Part shown: piece by piece, positions 1 to 6,662 of the stretch
Layout: each line of letters starts with the position of its first letter
Numbering within the stretch: the first letter of the stretch is position 1
From: DATFKA01 sp042095835
Lineage (GTDB): Bacteria; Bacteroidota; Bacteroidia; Chitinophagales; Saprospiraceae
Direction of reading: 5' to 3'
DNA length: 15,382 nt
Assembly (NCBI GenBank): GCA_042095835.1
Contig: JBELML010000153.1
Coordinates: 1 to 15,382 of the forward strand
Translations under genes and position numbers: made by a program
Notes under the pieces: generated by a model
Seen by the model: the letters and a program-made list of their open reading frames with translations, nothing else
Databases searched by the model: none
Told to the model about the DNA's origin: nothing

Positions 1-118
1 TTTTGCTTCGTTTTTGTATCGAATGACAAAAATGAAGATGCTAGAGCGGTTTTCAATTGAAGTTTTAGTTGAATTTATAAAAAATTGCAGTGTAATTTTT
101 TTTGGGCGTTTGCCCTAG
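1..118 (+). repeat. Dispersed repeat, right-hand part (copy A)
   Basis: This stretch is nearly identical to 6547-6663 in the same orientation; the first 53 bases match without a visible change. The two copies diverge by scattered substitutions after that. Both end in a GC-richer tail reading toward GTTTGCCCTA, which in this copy forms a small hairpin (GGGC-GTTT-GCCC). The copy is cut by the window edge, so its left part is not visible. No reading frame in it looks like a protein. By its size and lack of coding capacity it resembles a MITE- or REP-like dispersed element, but that class is an inference. Confidence 0.85.
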
Positions 119-194
119 AAAAAAACAGCCTTGAGGATTACTAAACCTTAGACAACTTTAAAGAGTAGACATCTTGATCTAGTATTTTAGGTGG

Positions 195-220
195 GGAGGT
201 GAGCAGATTTGTTCACCTCC
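195..220. terminator. Strong hairpin downstream of the histidine kinase gene
   Basis: GGAGGTGA pairs with TCACCTCC, and a G-T and a C-G pair extend the stem to ten pairs around a six-base loop. It lies about 55 bases past the stop of the minus-strand kinase gene and can fold from either strand. The side that would follow it on the minus strand has no clear T tract, while the plus-strand side reads TATATTTTGT. It may therefore be a factor-independent terminator for plus-strand transcripts arriving from the left, a bidirectional terminator, or only an RNA-stabilising 3' structure. Confidence 0.45.
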
Positions 221-274
221 TATATTTTGTAGCAGCCTTTGCTCCTTGCTTTATTCATTGATTTGTGACCACCA

Positions 275-1426
275 TTATCCTTTCTTCGGCAATTTGATGG
301 TAAAGGTGGTGCCTACATTCTCTTCAGAACGTTTTACAAAGATTTTCCCAGAGTGGTACTCTTCGATAATACGCTTGGCTAAAGACAAGCCTAAGCCCCA
401 GCCTCGCTTCTTGGTGGTAAATCCAGGCTGGAAAACGGTCTTGTGTTTAGAGGCCGGAATCCCTTTGCCCGTATCTGTAAAATCGATGGAGACAAATTGG
501 TTGTCCTCGGTAACCTCCGCCGTTATGGAGCCTTTGGGGCCCATTGCATCAAGGGCGTTGCGCAGTAGGTTCTCAACTACCCAATTGAAAAGATGCGAAT
601 TGACTTTTACATTCAATGGAGATTGAGCAGGATCAGGAAAGTGAAACGCTACCCTACGTGGAGCGCGGCGCTGCATATAAGCTCGCGCATCTTCCAACTC
701 TGCAAAGATATTGACTGCTTCCAGCTTAGGTGCGGAGCCAATTTTAGAGAATCGGTCAGCTACCAACTCTAGGCGATTGACATCTTTTCCGAGCTCATCT
801 AATACCTCCAAAACTTCTTCGTCTTCTTCGCGGATAGCTTTCAAATGCTCAATCCAAGCGATGATACCAGAAATAGGTGTACCCAATTGATGAGCCGTTT
901 CTTTAGCCATGCCCGCCCAAACGCGGTTTTGTTCGGCCCTTCGACTAGAACTGAAGGTGAGATAGCCGAAGAGAATAAAGGCCCCAATAAGTAGGAGCTG
1001 GATTACAGGAAAGTATTGAAGTTGCGTAAGAATGGGTGGGTACTTGTAATAGATTTCCTGGCCATAGTCATTAATTTGAATTGGGGGAGGCCCATTTTTC
1101 ATAATTAACTCTAGCTGTTTTTTCAAATAGGTGGTATCTTCTCTAGGAAAATTCACAGGACTTTCAAAGGTCTTTCCATCCTGGACTATCATCACAGGTA
1201 TATTGTTGTTTTTTTTAATGATCTGATAAGCTAAAGTATAATCTACATTGTCACCCCCAGATTTGATACTACGCTGAGCATCAGCAAATACTTCAACTTG
1301 TTTTTCAACTTGTCTAGTCAAATGATTAGCCAAAAATCTTGTATAAAAAAGCGAGATCAACAGGATAATCACTCCGGCAATCGCCAGGTAAATTTTCCAT
1401 CTCGATTTTTTCTGGTATAAATCCAT
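275..1426 (-). CDS. Membrane sensor histidine kinase, orphan
   Basis: Inner-membrane sensor kinase that would autophosphorylate a histidine and pass the phosphate to a response regulator. The 383-residue protein has a transmembrane segment at about 11-29, a periplasmic stretch of roughly 105 residues with no domain I recognise, a second membrane segment at about 139-158, then a short linker with no obvious HAMP domain. The H-box ETAHQLGTP carries the likely phospho-acceptor H179. The ATPase domain has an N-box (N286 and N290 in NLLRNALDAM), a G1 box DTGKGI (318-323) and a G2 box GWGLGLSLA (342-350). All catalytic motifs are intact. No response regulator lies in the window, so its partner is unknown. 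The gene is followed by a hairpin at 195-220 and lies 111 bases downstream of the kptA stop on the same strand, so it could have its own promoter. Confidence 0.93.
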   Translation of the reverse strand: MDLYQKKSRWKIYLAIAGVIILLISLFYTRFLANHLTRQVEKQVEVFADAQRSIKSGGDNVDYTLAYQIIKKNNNIPVMIVQDGKTFESPVNFPREDTTYLKKQLELIMKNGPPPIQINDYGQEIYYKYPPILTQLQYFPVIQLLLIGAFILFGYLTFSSSRRAEQNRVWAGMAKETAHQLGTPISGIIAWIEHLKAIREEDEEVLEVLDELGKDVNRLELVADRFSKIGSAPKLEAVNIFAELEDARAYMQRRAPRRVAFHFPDPAQSPLNVKVNSHLFNWVVENLLRNALDAMGPKGSITAEVTEDNQFVSIDFTDTGKGIPASKHKTVFQPGFTTKKRGWGLGLSLAKRIIEEYHSGKIFVKRSEENVGTTFTIKLPKKG

Positions 1427-1537
1427 TCGTAAAAGGCATTAAATCGCGGTGGAACAATGCTGATTTGCATGATTCCGCTACTATAACGCCTAAATTATTG
1501 TTTTCTGTTAAATTAAGTACTTTTTTTTCGTAAGCGA

Positions 1538-2086
1538 CTAAGATTCTACCTTGAGGTATTCCACAGGCACCTGATCGGTCAACCAGACACCATTATCAGA
1601 GCAGTAGAATAGGTGGCCTGCTAGCTGCATCTTTTCTGCCTGAATTTCTAGCACTACCACTTTGCCGTGTCGTTTTCCAACTTCTACCGCGGTGGTATAT
1701 TTTGTACTCAGATGCACGTGTTGACGCTGCCTTTTATCCAGGCCTGTTTGGAGAATACTTGGAAGAAAACCTTGAGCAGTTCCATGGTATAAAATAGTGG
1801 GTGGCTGCCTTGGCTCCAAGGCTAAATCTATATCAATAGAATGGCCTTGATTGGCTCGGATCAGGCTTTGATCTTCATTGAAAATGAAGCGCTTTTTCGG
1901 GTTATGGGCAACAATATATTGTAGCTTTTCGAAATCAATCGAACTACCTTTCTCCTGCATTTTTGGTAAGAGCTCAGCCACTTTTGCCCAACCCTGATTG
2001 TTGAGTTGTATATCAATGACTTCGGGGCGGTGCCTTAGGATGAGACTAAGGAATTTGCTGAGTCGTTTTTCTTCTTGTTTGTTCAT
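1538..2086 (-). CDS. kptA: RNA 2'-phosphotransferase (Tpt1/KptA family)
   Basis: KptA removes an internal 2'-phosphate from RNA in an NAD+-dependent reaction, giving ADP-ribose 1'',2''-cyclic phosphate and nicotinamide; in eukaryotes this finishes tRNA splicing, while the bacterial role is unsettled. I chose the ATG at 2086, giving 182 residues, because family members begin close to the LSKFLSLILRHRPE motif. The same frame stays open to an ATG at 2143, adding 19 unconserved residues; that start lies one base after the upstream stop and would be translationally coupled, so it cannot be excluded. The expected active-site residues are present: R18-H19 in LRHRP, R67 in KKRF, and a basic patch before VHLS (122-127). 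It is last in the cluster that starts with the Hcp-like gene. Confidence 0.92.
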   Translation of the reverse strand: MNKQEEKRLSKFLSLILRHRPEVIDIQLNNQGWAKVAELLPKMQEKGSSIDFEKLQYIVAHNPKKRFIFNEDQSLIRANQGHSIDIDLALEPRQPPTILYHGTAQGFLPSILQTGLDKRQRQHVHLSTKYTTAVEVGKRHGKVVVLEIQAEKMQLAGHLFYCSDNGVWLTDQVPVEYLKVES

Positions 2087-2144
2087 AATGGGGTTTTCCG
2101 ATGCTAACCCTAACTGAGCACATTTAGTTCCAGAAGAGCTCATC

Positions 2145-2657
2145 CTATTGCTTGGATAATGTTTTCAAAAAAGCTGTTGCTTCTTGATCGGTCTTAAAAA
2201 TATAAGCCTGCTGATCGGATCGGAGTCGAGCTAGGCGATCCATATTAGCGGGCCGTTTTTTTCTACGAAAATGATAAACGTACATCATAAAAGCCCAGTC
2301 GAAACGCTCATTACAACCTTCGGGCATATCTGGGCGGTTTTGCCCATAATAAGTGATCAGCCGTTTAATAACTCTCCATAGACATTTCCAGGTAGGATAA
2401 TCTAGCATGATGACCGTATCTGCTTTTTCCATACGCATATCGATACTACTCCCGTAGTTGCCATCGATAATCCAGCTTGGCTTTTGGAGTATCTTTTGAG
2501 TGGTTGCCAACCACTCGGCCCGCTCTGATTCTACCCAGCCAGGCTTCCAATAGCATTGGTCTAGGTGGATGAGTTCGAGGCCAGTGATGTTGTGGATTTT
2601 TTTTGCGAGCGTCGACTTGCCAGCGCCACTACAGCCGATGATCATGATTTTTTGCAT
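2145..2657 (-). CDS. Adenylate kinase-like P-loop NTPase (FlaR/topology-modulation type)
   Basis: Small cytosolic P-loop kinase of the group often annotated as DNA topology modulation protein FlaR or as AAA-family ATPase; the substrate is not known. The Walker A motif GCSGAGKST is at residues 8-16 when counted from the ATG at 2657. It is followed by HLDQCYWKPGW (31-41) and DGNYG (65-69), both typical of this family, and by a predicted strand TVIMLDYP (81-88) and an Arg/Lys-rich lid-like segment (91-136). The 170-residue length is usual. I chose 2657 because Walker A then falls near the N-terminus; an ATG at 2699 would add 14 unconserved residues and overlap the upstream gene. The chosen start is four bases after the stop of the T9SS cargo gene and the stop is 58 bases before the chosen kptA start, so all are probably on one transcript. 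Confidence 0.85.
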   Translation of the reverse strand: MQKIMIIGCSGAGKSTLAKKIHNITGLELIHLDQCYWKPGWVESERAEWLATTQKILQKPSWIIDGNYGSSIDMRMEKADTVIMLDYPTWKCLWRVIKRLITYYGQNRPDMPEGCNERFDWAFMMYVYHFRRKKRPANMDRLARLRSDQQAYIFKTDQEATAFLKTLSKQ

Positions 2658-2661
2658 GGGT

Positions 2662-3387
2662 TTACTGCTTAATAAAACGCTGCTGGTGCGAAACACCATT
2701 GTGATCTATTCGAAAAATATACATTCCAGGCTGGAGCTTGGAAATATCAAGTATAGCTTTTTGACCTACCTTTTGGTAATATAAAACCCGACCATAAAGG
2801 TCTATTAAACTCAACTGCGCTTGCTGTTTTAATTGGAGAGTGACCTGATTTTTTGCTGGGTTGGGAAAAATTTGAAATACAGTTGATTCATGGTAAGGCA
2901 GAATGACAAGATCAATTGAAGAATAAGAATATTTGCCATTAAAGTCAACCTGTCGAAGGCGATAAAAATTTTCATTGGGTACGGGTTGGGTATGAACAGC
3001 TAAATAGGTATTTGAATGGGTGCTTGTTCCTTTTCCCTTTACATTTAAAATAGGTAGAAAAATACGGCCATCTGTACTATGCTCCACTACAAAATAATCG
3101 TTGTTGACTTCACTAATGGTCTCCCATTTCAAATCAACTTCTAGATGATTACTAACCGAAGCTTGAAAATAATGTAGTTCAATAGGTACAGGATTTGCAG
3201 GCAATAGAAAACAACAATTCTGTGCGTCTTTAATTGAAGAAGGAACTACGGCCAATGCCACGCTATCTTGAAAGGCAATTACATTACCTAAATAACTTGC
3301 AGCAATATTAGATTCTCCAATTTGGCTGAAAGATAAATTGGAAAAGCAAAGCAGAAGAAAATAGGTAATCCTAACAGTGAAGCGCAT
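2662..3387 (-). CDS. Secreted protein with T9SS C-terminal sorting domain
   Basis: A 241-residue exported protein. The N-terminus (1-22) is a signal peptide ending in SFSQ. Residues about 68-165 form a beta-rich, fibronectin-like module containing the common Bacteroidota pattern WETISEVNNDYF followed by VEHSTDG. Residues about 171-241 are a type A T9SS sorting domain: FQIFPNPAKN, then DLYGR (196-200), LQPGMYIFRI (218-227) and a basic end. In this family that tail directs outer-membrane translocation and is usually cleaved or replaced by a surface anchor. No enzymatic domain is visible, so the protein looks like a small stalk or adhesion-type cargo. Its start is three bases after the stop of the Hcp-like gene, which strongly suggests co-expression, and perhaps a physical partnership at the cell surface; the latter is inference. 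Confidence 0.9.
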   Translation of the reverse strand: MRFTVRITYFLLLCFSNLSFSQIGESNIAASYLGNVIAFQDSVALAVVPSSIKDAQNCCFLLPANPVPIELHYFQASVSNHLEVDLKWETISEVNNDYFVVEHSTDGRIFLPILNVKGKGTSTHSNTYLAVHTQPVPNENFYRLRQVDFNGKYSYSSIDLVILPYHESTVFQIFPNPAKNQVTLQLKQQAQLSLIDLYGRVLYYQKVGQKAILDISKLQPGMYIFRIDHNGVSHQQRFIKQ

Positions 3388-3390
3388 CTC

Positions 3391-3957
3391 CTAATTATTG
3401 AAATCATAAAGAGCTGAAGAGCCACTAACTACATGAGTAGCCTCCATTTTGGTATAAGTAAAGCTTACTTCTTCAAGCTCTCTACTTTCCGTTGGCGAGG
3501 AACCATCTATTTCTTGACTTAAAAACCTAATGGAAGTAGCTTTTGCTCCCGTAAATTTAAGGGTGTAATAATGCTCTTTTGAATTGCTAGAACTAGTCCT
3601 ATAAAACCTCAAAGTGATTTCAAGCGTTTCGCCACTTGCCACTGTCAGTGATTGAAATAAGAGGGGAGATGCCTTATCGACAAGCTTTTTTACTTGTAGA
3701 ACACAAGGGATAGGATCGCCGGTAATCGCACCACTTGTTGGATCTATATCTCGCTTAGTCGTGACCTCCATTGCAAACACAAAGGATTCATCTTCAAATC
3801 CATTTTGAAATAAATCCCCCGCCGAATCGCCTGCACCAGCATTTTGAGTAATATCTCCTTGGGTGACACCTTTCACCTCCATATAAATATCCTGTGCATG
3901 GGAGATTAGATTCATACAACAGAAAAAAGAAATAAACAGGAATATCTTTTGTCGCAT
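3391..3957 (-). CDS. Hcp-fold protein (type VI tube-protein family) with signal peptide
   Basis: A 188-residue protein whose residues 23-174 match the Hcp1 family: DIYMEVKGVTQGD at the start of the first strand, then VLQVKKLVDKASPLLFQSL (87-105), ETLEITLRFYRT (110-121), HYYTLKF (129-135) and EEVSFTYTKME (162-172). In type VI secretion Hcp forms hexameric rings that stack into the inner tube and has no signal peptide. Here residues 1-22 (MRQKIFLFISFFCCMNLISH then AQ) form a clear Sec-type signal, so the mature protein should be periplasmic or exported. There is also a 13-residue C-terminal tail past the last Hcp strand. No other type VI gene (sheath, baseplate, ClpV) lies in the window. It is the first gene of a tight cluster, three bases before a T9SS cargo gene. 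The fold assignment is firm; the function is unknown, possibly a ring-forming extracellular or periplasmic protein. Confidence 0.85.
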   Translation of the reverse strand: MRQKIFLFISFFCCMNLISHAQDIYMEVKGVTQGDITQNAGAGDSAGDLFQNGFEDESFVFAMEVTTKRDIDPTSGAITGDPIPCVLQVKKLVDKASPLLFQSLTVASGETLEITLRFYRTSSSNSKEHYYTLKFTGAKATSIRFLSQEIDGSSPTESRELEEVSFTYTKMEATHVVSGSSALYDFNN

Positions 3958-4099
3958 TTTAACACAATTATAAAGTGATTTTTAAAGATATAACAAAAAT
4001 TTAGTCTTCGACTAATTCCCCCAACATAAAATGTTCTATAATTTTAATTATAAAATTAATTGTTTTATATTGAGATCATTTTCAAACTTATCCTAAACC
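3958..4099. promoter_or_regulatory. A+T-rich divergent intergenic region
   Basis: This 142-base spacer separates the minus-strand Hcp-led cluster from the plus-strand VOC-led group and must hold the control signals for at least one of them. On the minus strand TTG is followed after 21 bases by TATAATTG (3972 to 3965), one mismatch from the Bacteroidota consensus TAnnTTTG, but this would leave almost no leader before the ATG at 3957. TAATTTTA-ATTA-TAAAATTA at 4039-4058 is an eight-pair inverted repeat made only of A and T; it could be an operator or simply a consequence of composition. I see no convincing plus-strand promoter match. Confidence 0.4.
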
Positions 4100-4543
4100 A
4101 TGCCAACTATCCAAGAACCAAAAATCAGCCCATTCCTCTGGTTCAATGACCAGGCGGAAGAGGCCCGTGCTTTCTACGTCGATATTTTTCCAGATTCGAA
4201 GCTTTTGCAGGGAAATTCGTTTATTTTTCCATTTGAGATCACTGGTATGAAGTTTACAGCTATGAATACTGGACAAGATCGTACTTACACCGAAGCTATT
4301 TCTTTTTTTATCAACTGTGATGACCAGACAGAGGTTGATTATTATTGGGAAAAATTGACGGCCAATGGTGGTCAAGAAGGACCTTGCGGATGGTGTAAAG
4401 ATCCATTTGGAATTTCCTGGCAAGTCATCCCAAAAGCACTCCCCATCTTACTTAATGACCCTGATCAAGAAAAAGCTAAACGAGCAACCCAAGCCATGAT
4501 GGGCATGTCCAAAATTATTGTGAAAGAGCTGGAAGAAGCTTAA
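4100..4543 (+). CDS. VOC-superfamily protein, PhnB-like
   Basis: Cytosolic 147-residue protein of the glyoxalase/VOC superfamily, of the PhnB or 3-demethylubiquinone methyltransferase-like type. Family hallmarks are KISPFLWFNDQAEEARAFYV (8-27), the strand KFTAMNTG (51-58), TEAISFFINCDDQTEVDYYW (64-83) and the C-terminal GPCGWCKDPFGISWQV (94-109). Despite the name, members are not proven methyltransferases and the substrate is unknown. The loop after SKLLQ is shorter than in members carrying a glycine/proline-rich insert there; compact versions are common. It is the first gene of a plus-strand group, 46 bases before the DUF1835 gene. The ATG at 4100 puts the first conserved strand at the usual distance from the N-terminus. 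Confidence 0.9.
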   Translation: MPTIQEPKISPFLWFNDQAEEARAFYVDIFPDSKLLQGNSFIFPFEITGMKFTAMNTGQDRTYTEAISFFINCDDQTEVDYYWEKLTANGGQEGPCGWCKDPFGISWQVIPKALPILLNDPDQEKAKRATQAMMGMSKIIVKELEEA

Positions 4544-4589
4544 GATTACAGACAAGAAACCATTCACTCATTTATATATTATTCACCCA

Positions 4590-5333
4590 ATGCTAACACC
4601 AATCTATCATATCCTCAACGGAGATGCACTCCGAGAACACTTCCCCAGCACCATTGAAGGGAAGCAGATCACTTTTCGGGAATGTCTGGTCGAAGGCCCA
4701 CTTCAGGCACTCAACCAGGAAGACTTTTATGAGAAGCGTGCTCGATTTCTGACAAGTTATGATACTCAACACGATCTCGAGTTTTACTTCCAGCAGGTCG
4801 TACCAGAATTGGAGGCGATACGAGCAATTCCAGATGAAGCAGAAGTCAATCTTTGGTTTGAAGAAGACCTCTTTTGCCAAGCGAATATGTGGTACACCTT
4901 AGCGGAACTAAGCAAAAAAACTTGCCACCTATATTGGGTACGACCACCCGAATTAACTGCTTATGGTTTTGGCAGGCAAGATCAGGAGGGCTTGCGAAAA
5001 GACTTCTTGGATCGTCAAGCTATCCAGCATTTGGAAGCATGGGCAAGGCTATGGCACCATTATAAAAATGAACATTGGCAACTGTTTCTACAAGTCGCTA
5101 CTCAATTGGCAGAGTACTACCCTCAAATTGTAGATGCCGTAGAAGCACAGATTAGTCGTCTACCAGTTGGGGCATCTCCCGGCCAACCTCATCAACTGAT
5201 CCAGGAGCTAGTCAATGAAAAGCCAGATGCCAGCTTTGGTGAAATCTTCCAAACCTTTTCTCAACAAGCTCCAATTTTCGGTTTTGGTGATTTACAGATT
5301 AAACGAATTTATGATTCAATAATAGCCAACTAA
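4590..5333 (+). CDS. DUF1835 domain protein
   Basis: A 247-residue soluble protein without signal peptide or membrane segment. The N-terminus contains the DUF1835 hallmark YHILNGDAL (6-14) followed by FRECLVEGPLQ (29-39), then a mostly helical region and a conserved-looking LWFEEDLFCQANMWYTLAEL (88-107). No biochemical function is established for the family and none can be read from the sequence. The C-terminal part (about 136-247) is rich in Leu, Gln and aromatic residues and looks all-helical. The stop codon is followed after a single base by the ATG of the next gene, so the two are probably translationally coupled. Confidence 0.82.
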   Translation: MLTPIYHILNGDALREHFPSTIEGKQITFRECLVEGPLQALNQEDFYEKRARFLTSYDTQHDLEFYFQQVVPELEAIRAIPDEAEVNLWFEEDLFCQANMWYTLAELSKKTCHLYWVRPPELTAYGFGRQDQEGLRKDFLDRQAIQHLEAWARLWHHYKNEHWQLFLQVATQLAEYYPQIVDAVEAQISRLPVGASPGQPHQLIQELVNEKPDASFGEIFQTFSQQAPIFGFGDLQIKRIYDSIIAN

Positions 5334-5334
5334 G

Positions 5335-6237
5335 ATGCGTATACTTATCCTGCTGTTTTTATTCTCTGCTACCAGCCTTTGGTCCCAAGAAGACCTCTCT
5401 ACCTTATTCCAACCACTTCTTCATAAAACGTGGGCAGCCTCTGGCGAATGGGGCGATGGAAGTGCATTTGAGCAAACTATCCATTTTAAAAATGCGGTAG
5501 AAGGCAGCTTAATCCTGAGCGAATCTTATGGTTTTGTCGATCAAAAGCAGAAGAAAAAGGGTCATCGCAATCATGGTATCAGAAAATGGAATCCCGAAAC
5601 CGGAAAAATAGACTTTTGGGAGTTTGATGTATTTGGAGGAGTCACCACCGGCACCATTGAGGTAAAAGAAAAGGATTTTATCTACCACTACCAGTATGGA
5701 GAAAGTACCGTCACCGATTATTGGGAGTATGTAGACCCTCAAACCTATAATTTTAAGGTAGGAGAATTCGAAGATGGCGAGTGGAAGCAAGTTTATCTAT
5801 CTACTCAATTCAAAGAGAAAATCACGAATCTGGCAGAACAAGGGTTTGCGCTGCTAAAAGCGAATGTGCTTGGAAAATGGTCTAGTCCTGCCTGGGATGG
5901 TACGCTGGTCGAAAACTGGCAGTTGGATGCCAACGGACATATCCACCAATCGGCCACCTACTATGAGGAAGATCAAATTCTGTATCAGGCCCAAAATAAA
6001 ATAGAGATCGTGGCAGATGAGCTTCTACTTTTTACAGTGATTGAAAACAGTAATCCCAAAATTTTCAAAGCAACTATGATGACCAATTCTAGTATTACAT
6101 TTGAAAATACGGAGTATAGCAATCCCAATAAAGTAGTATACCAATTTGGAGATACAGCTGCTTTTCAACGGACCATCAGTGGCATTGAAAAAGGCCAGGC
6201 AACGAAGTATACCTTTCAATTCAAATTGAAGGACTAG
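5335..6237 (+). CDS. Secreted two-domain beta-rich protein, DUF6265-like C-terminal half
   Basis: A 300-residue exported protein of unknown function. Residues 1-18 are a signal peptide ending in LWSQ. The rest reads as two lipocalin/calycin-like beta-rich halves. The first (about 25-163) runs from LLHKTWAASGEWGDG through KIDFWEFDVFGG to a strand ending in YLSTQFKEK. The second (about 173-300) begins LGKWSSPAWDGTLVENW and contains ITFENTEYSNPNKVVYQF (254-271) and then ISGIEKG, a pattern like the F-x-N...P-x-x-[IV]-x-Y signature of DUF6265. Each half opens with a K-W motif, which suggests an internal duplication, though the identity is low. The start is one base after the DUF1835 stop. Hydrophobic ligand binding is possible but only an inference from the apparent fold. 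Confidence 0.75.
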   Translation: MRILILLFLFSATSLWSQEDLSTLFQPLLHKTWAASGEWGDGSAFEQTIHFKNAVEGSLILSESYGFVDQKQKKKGHRNHGIRKWNPETGKIDFWEFDVFGGVTTGTIEVKEKDFIYHYQYGESTVTDYWEYVDPQTYNFKVGEFEDGEWKQVYLSTQFKEKITNLAEQGFALLKANVLGKWSSPAWDGTLVENWQLDANGHIHQSATYYEEDQILYQAQNKIEIVADELLLFTVIENSNPKIFKATMMTNSSITFENTEYSNPNKVVYQFGDTAAFQRTISGIEKGQATKYTFQFKLKD

Positions 6238-6248
6238 CCTAGCCCTAC

Positions 6249-6662
6249 TAGCGCAAACGCATTAAAATAAAAATTTAAAAAGAAATGCTTATTACTTGAA
6301 ATTAAGTAACGGACAGAGAATAAATCCCGCATTTTGATCGAGAAGGTTTTGAGCCAAGACAAGGCAAAAAATGTAGGCAATGCAGGGCATTGACGAGGCT
6401 TTTTAACGTAGTATTGGTGCAAAAGATTCCATCAAAATCGGTGAGTTATTTTTTGGCTGTTACTAAGTGTAAAAAAGGTCATAAGCGAAGTGCGGGATGC
6501 CGCCTAGGCACTGTTCGAGTGGAACGAGTTTGGCTAGGCAAGATTTTTTTGCTTCGTTTTTGTATCGAATGACAAAAATGAAGATGCTAGAGCGGTTTTG
6601 AATTGGAGTTTCAGTAGGAATTATAAAAAATTGCAGGGTGATTTTTTGGTGCGTTTGCCCTA
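6249..6662 (+). repeat. Composite non-coding repeat element (copy B) filling the gap before purU
   Basis: This element fills most of the 440-base stretch without a gene between 6237 and 6679. Its left end TAGCGCAAACGCATTAAAA and the reverse complement of its right end, TAGGGCAAACGCACC, form imperfect terminal inverted repeats, TAG[C/G]GCAAACGCA. The right 117 bases (6547-6663) repeat the sequence at 1-118. The left half contains an inner repeat at 6303-6466 that recurs inverted at 7641-7812. CCCTAC occurs just outside both ends (6243-6248 and 6666-6671), which might be a target duplication or chance, since three extra bases separate the right copy from the end. No transposase is encoded. A nested or composite MITE-like element is the simplest reading. 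Confidence 0.6.
6303..6466 (+). repeat. Inner inverted-end repeat, copy 1
   Basis: Most positions match the reverse complement of 7641-7812, with the best-conserved core around CAAGACAAGGCAAAAAATGT and the following GCAGGGCATT and GAGGCTTTTTAACG segments. Its own ends are imperfect inverted repeats of each other: the left begins TTAAGTAACGGACAGAGAAT and the right, reverse complemented, begins TTAGTAACAGCCAAAAAATA. Size, inverted ends and lack of a coding frame fit a small non-autonomous element. An open frame that runs through it has no conserved protein features and I do not call it. Confidence 0.8.

Noticed and set aside
246..626. Plus-strand open frame opposite the histidine kinase
   Set aside because: It is antisense to the ATPase domain of the kinase, whose motifs are fully intact; the predicted protein resembles nothing.
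3965..3972. TATAATTG as the promoter of the Hcp-like gene
   Set aside because: One mismatch to consensus and the start point would fall within a few bases of the ATG, so I mention it only within the intergenic entry.
4039..4058. A/T-only inverted repeat as a terminator or operator
   Set aside because: A weak stem expected by chance in a region of this composition; no T-tract context or second copy.
4088..4423. Minus-strand open frame opposite the VOC gene
   Set aside because: It is the antisense shadow of a well-conserved VOC protein.
4100..4543. Shortened loop in the VOC protein as a deletion
   Set aside because: The conserved strands on both sides are intact and compact loop variants are common in this family, so it is normal variation.
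6390..6572. Plus-strand open frame of 60 residues in the gap before purU
   Set aside because: It runs across the inner repeat and into the composite element, has no recognisable domain, and its C-terminal part lies in a repeat shared with non-coding positions at the left edge.
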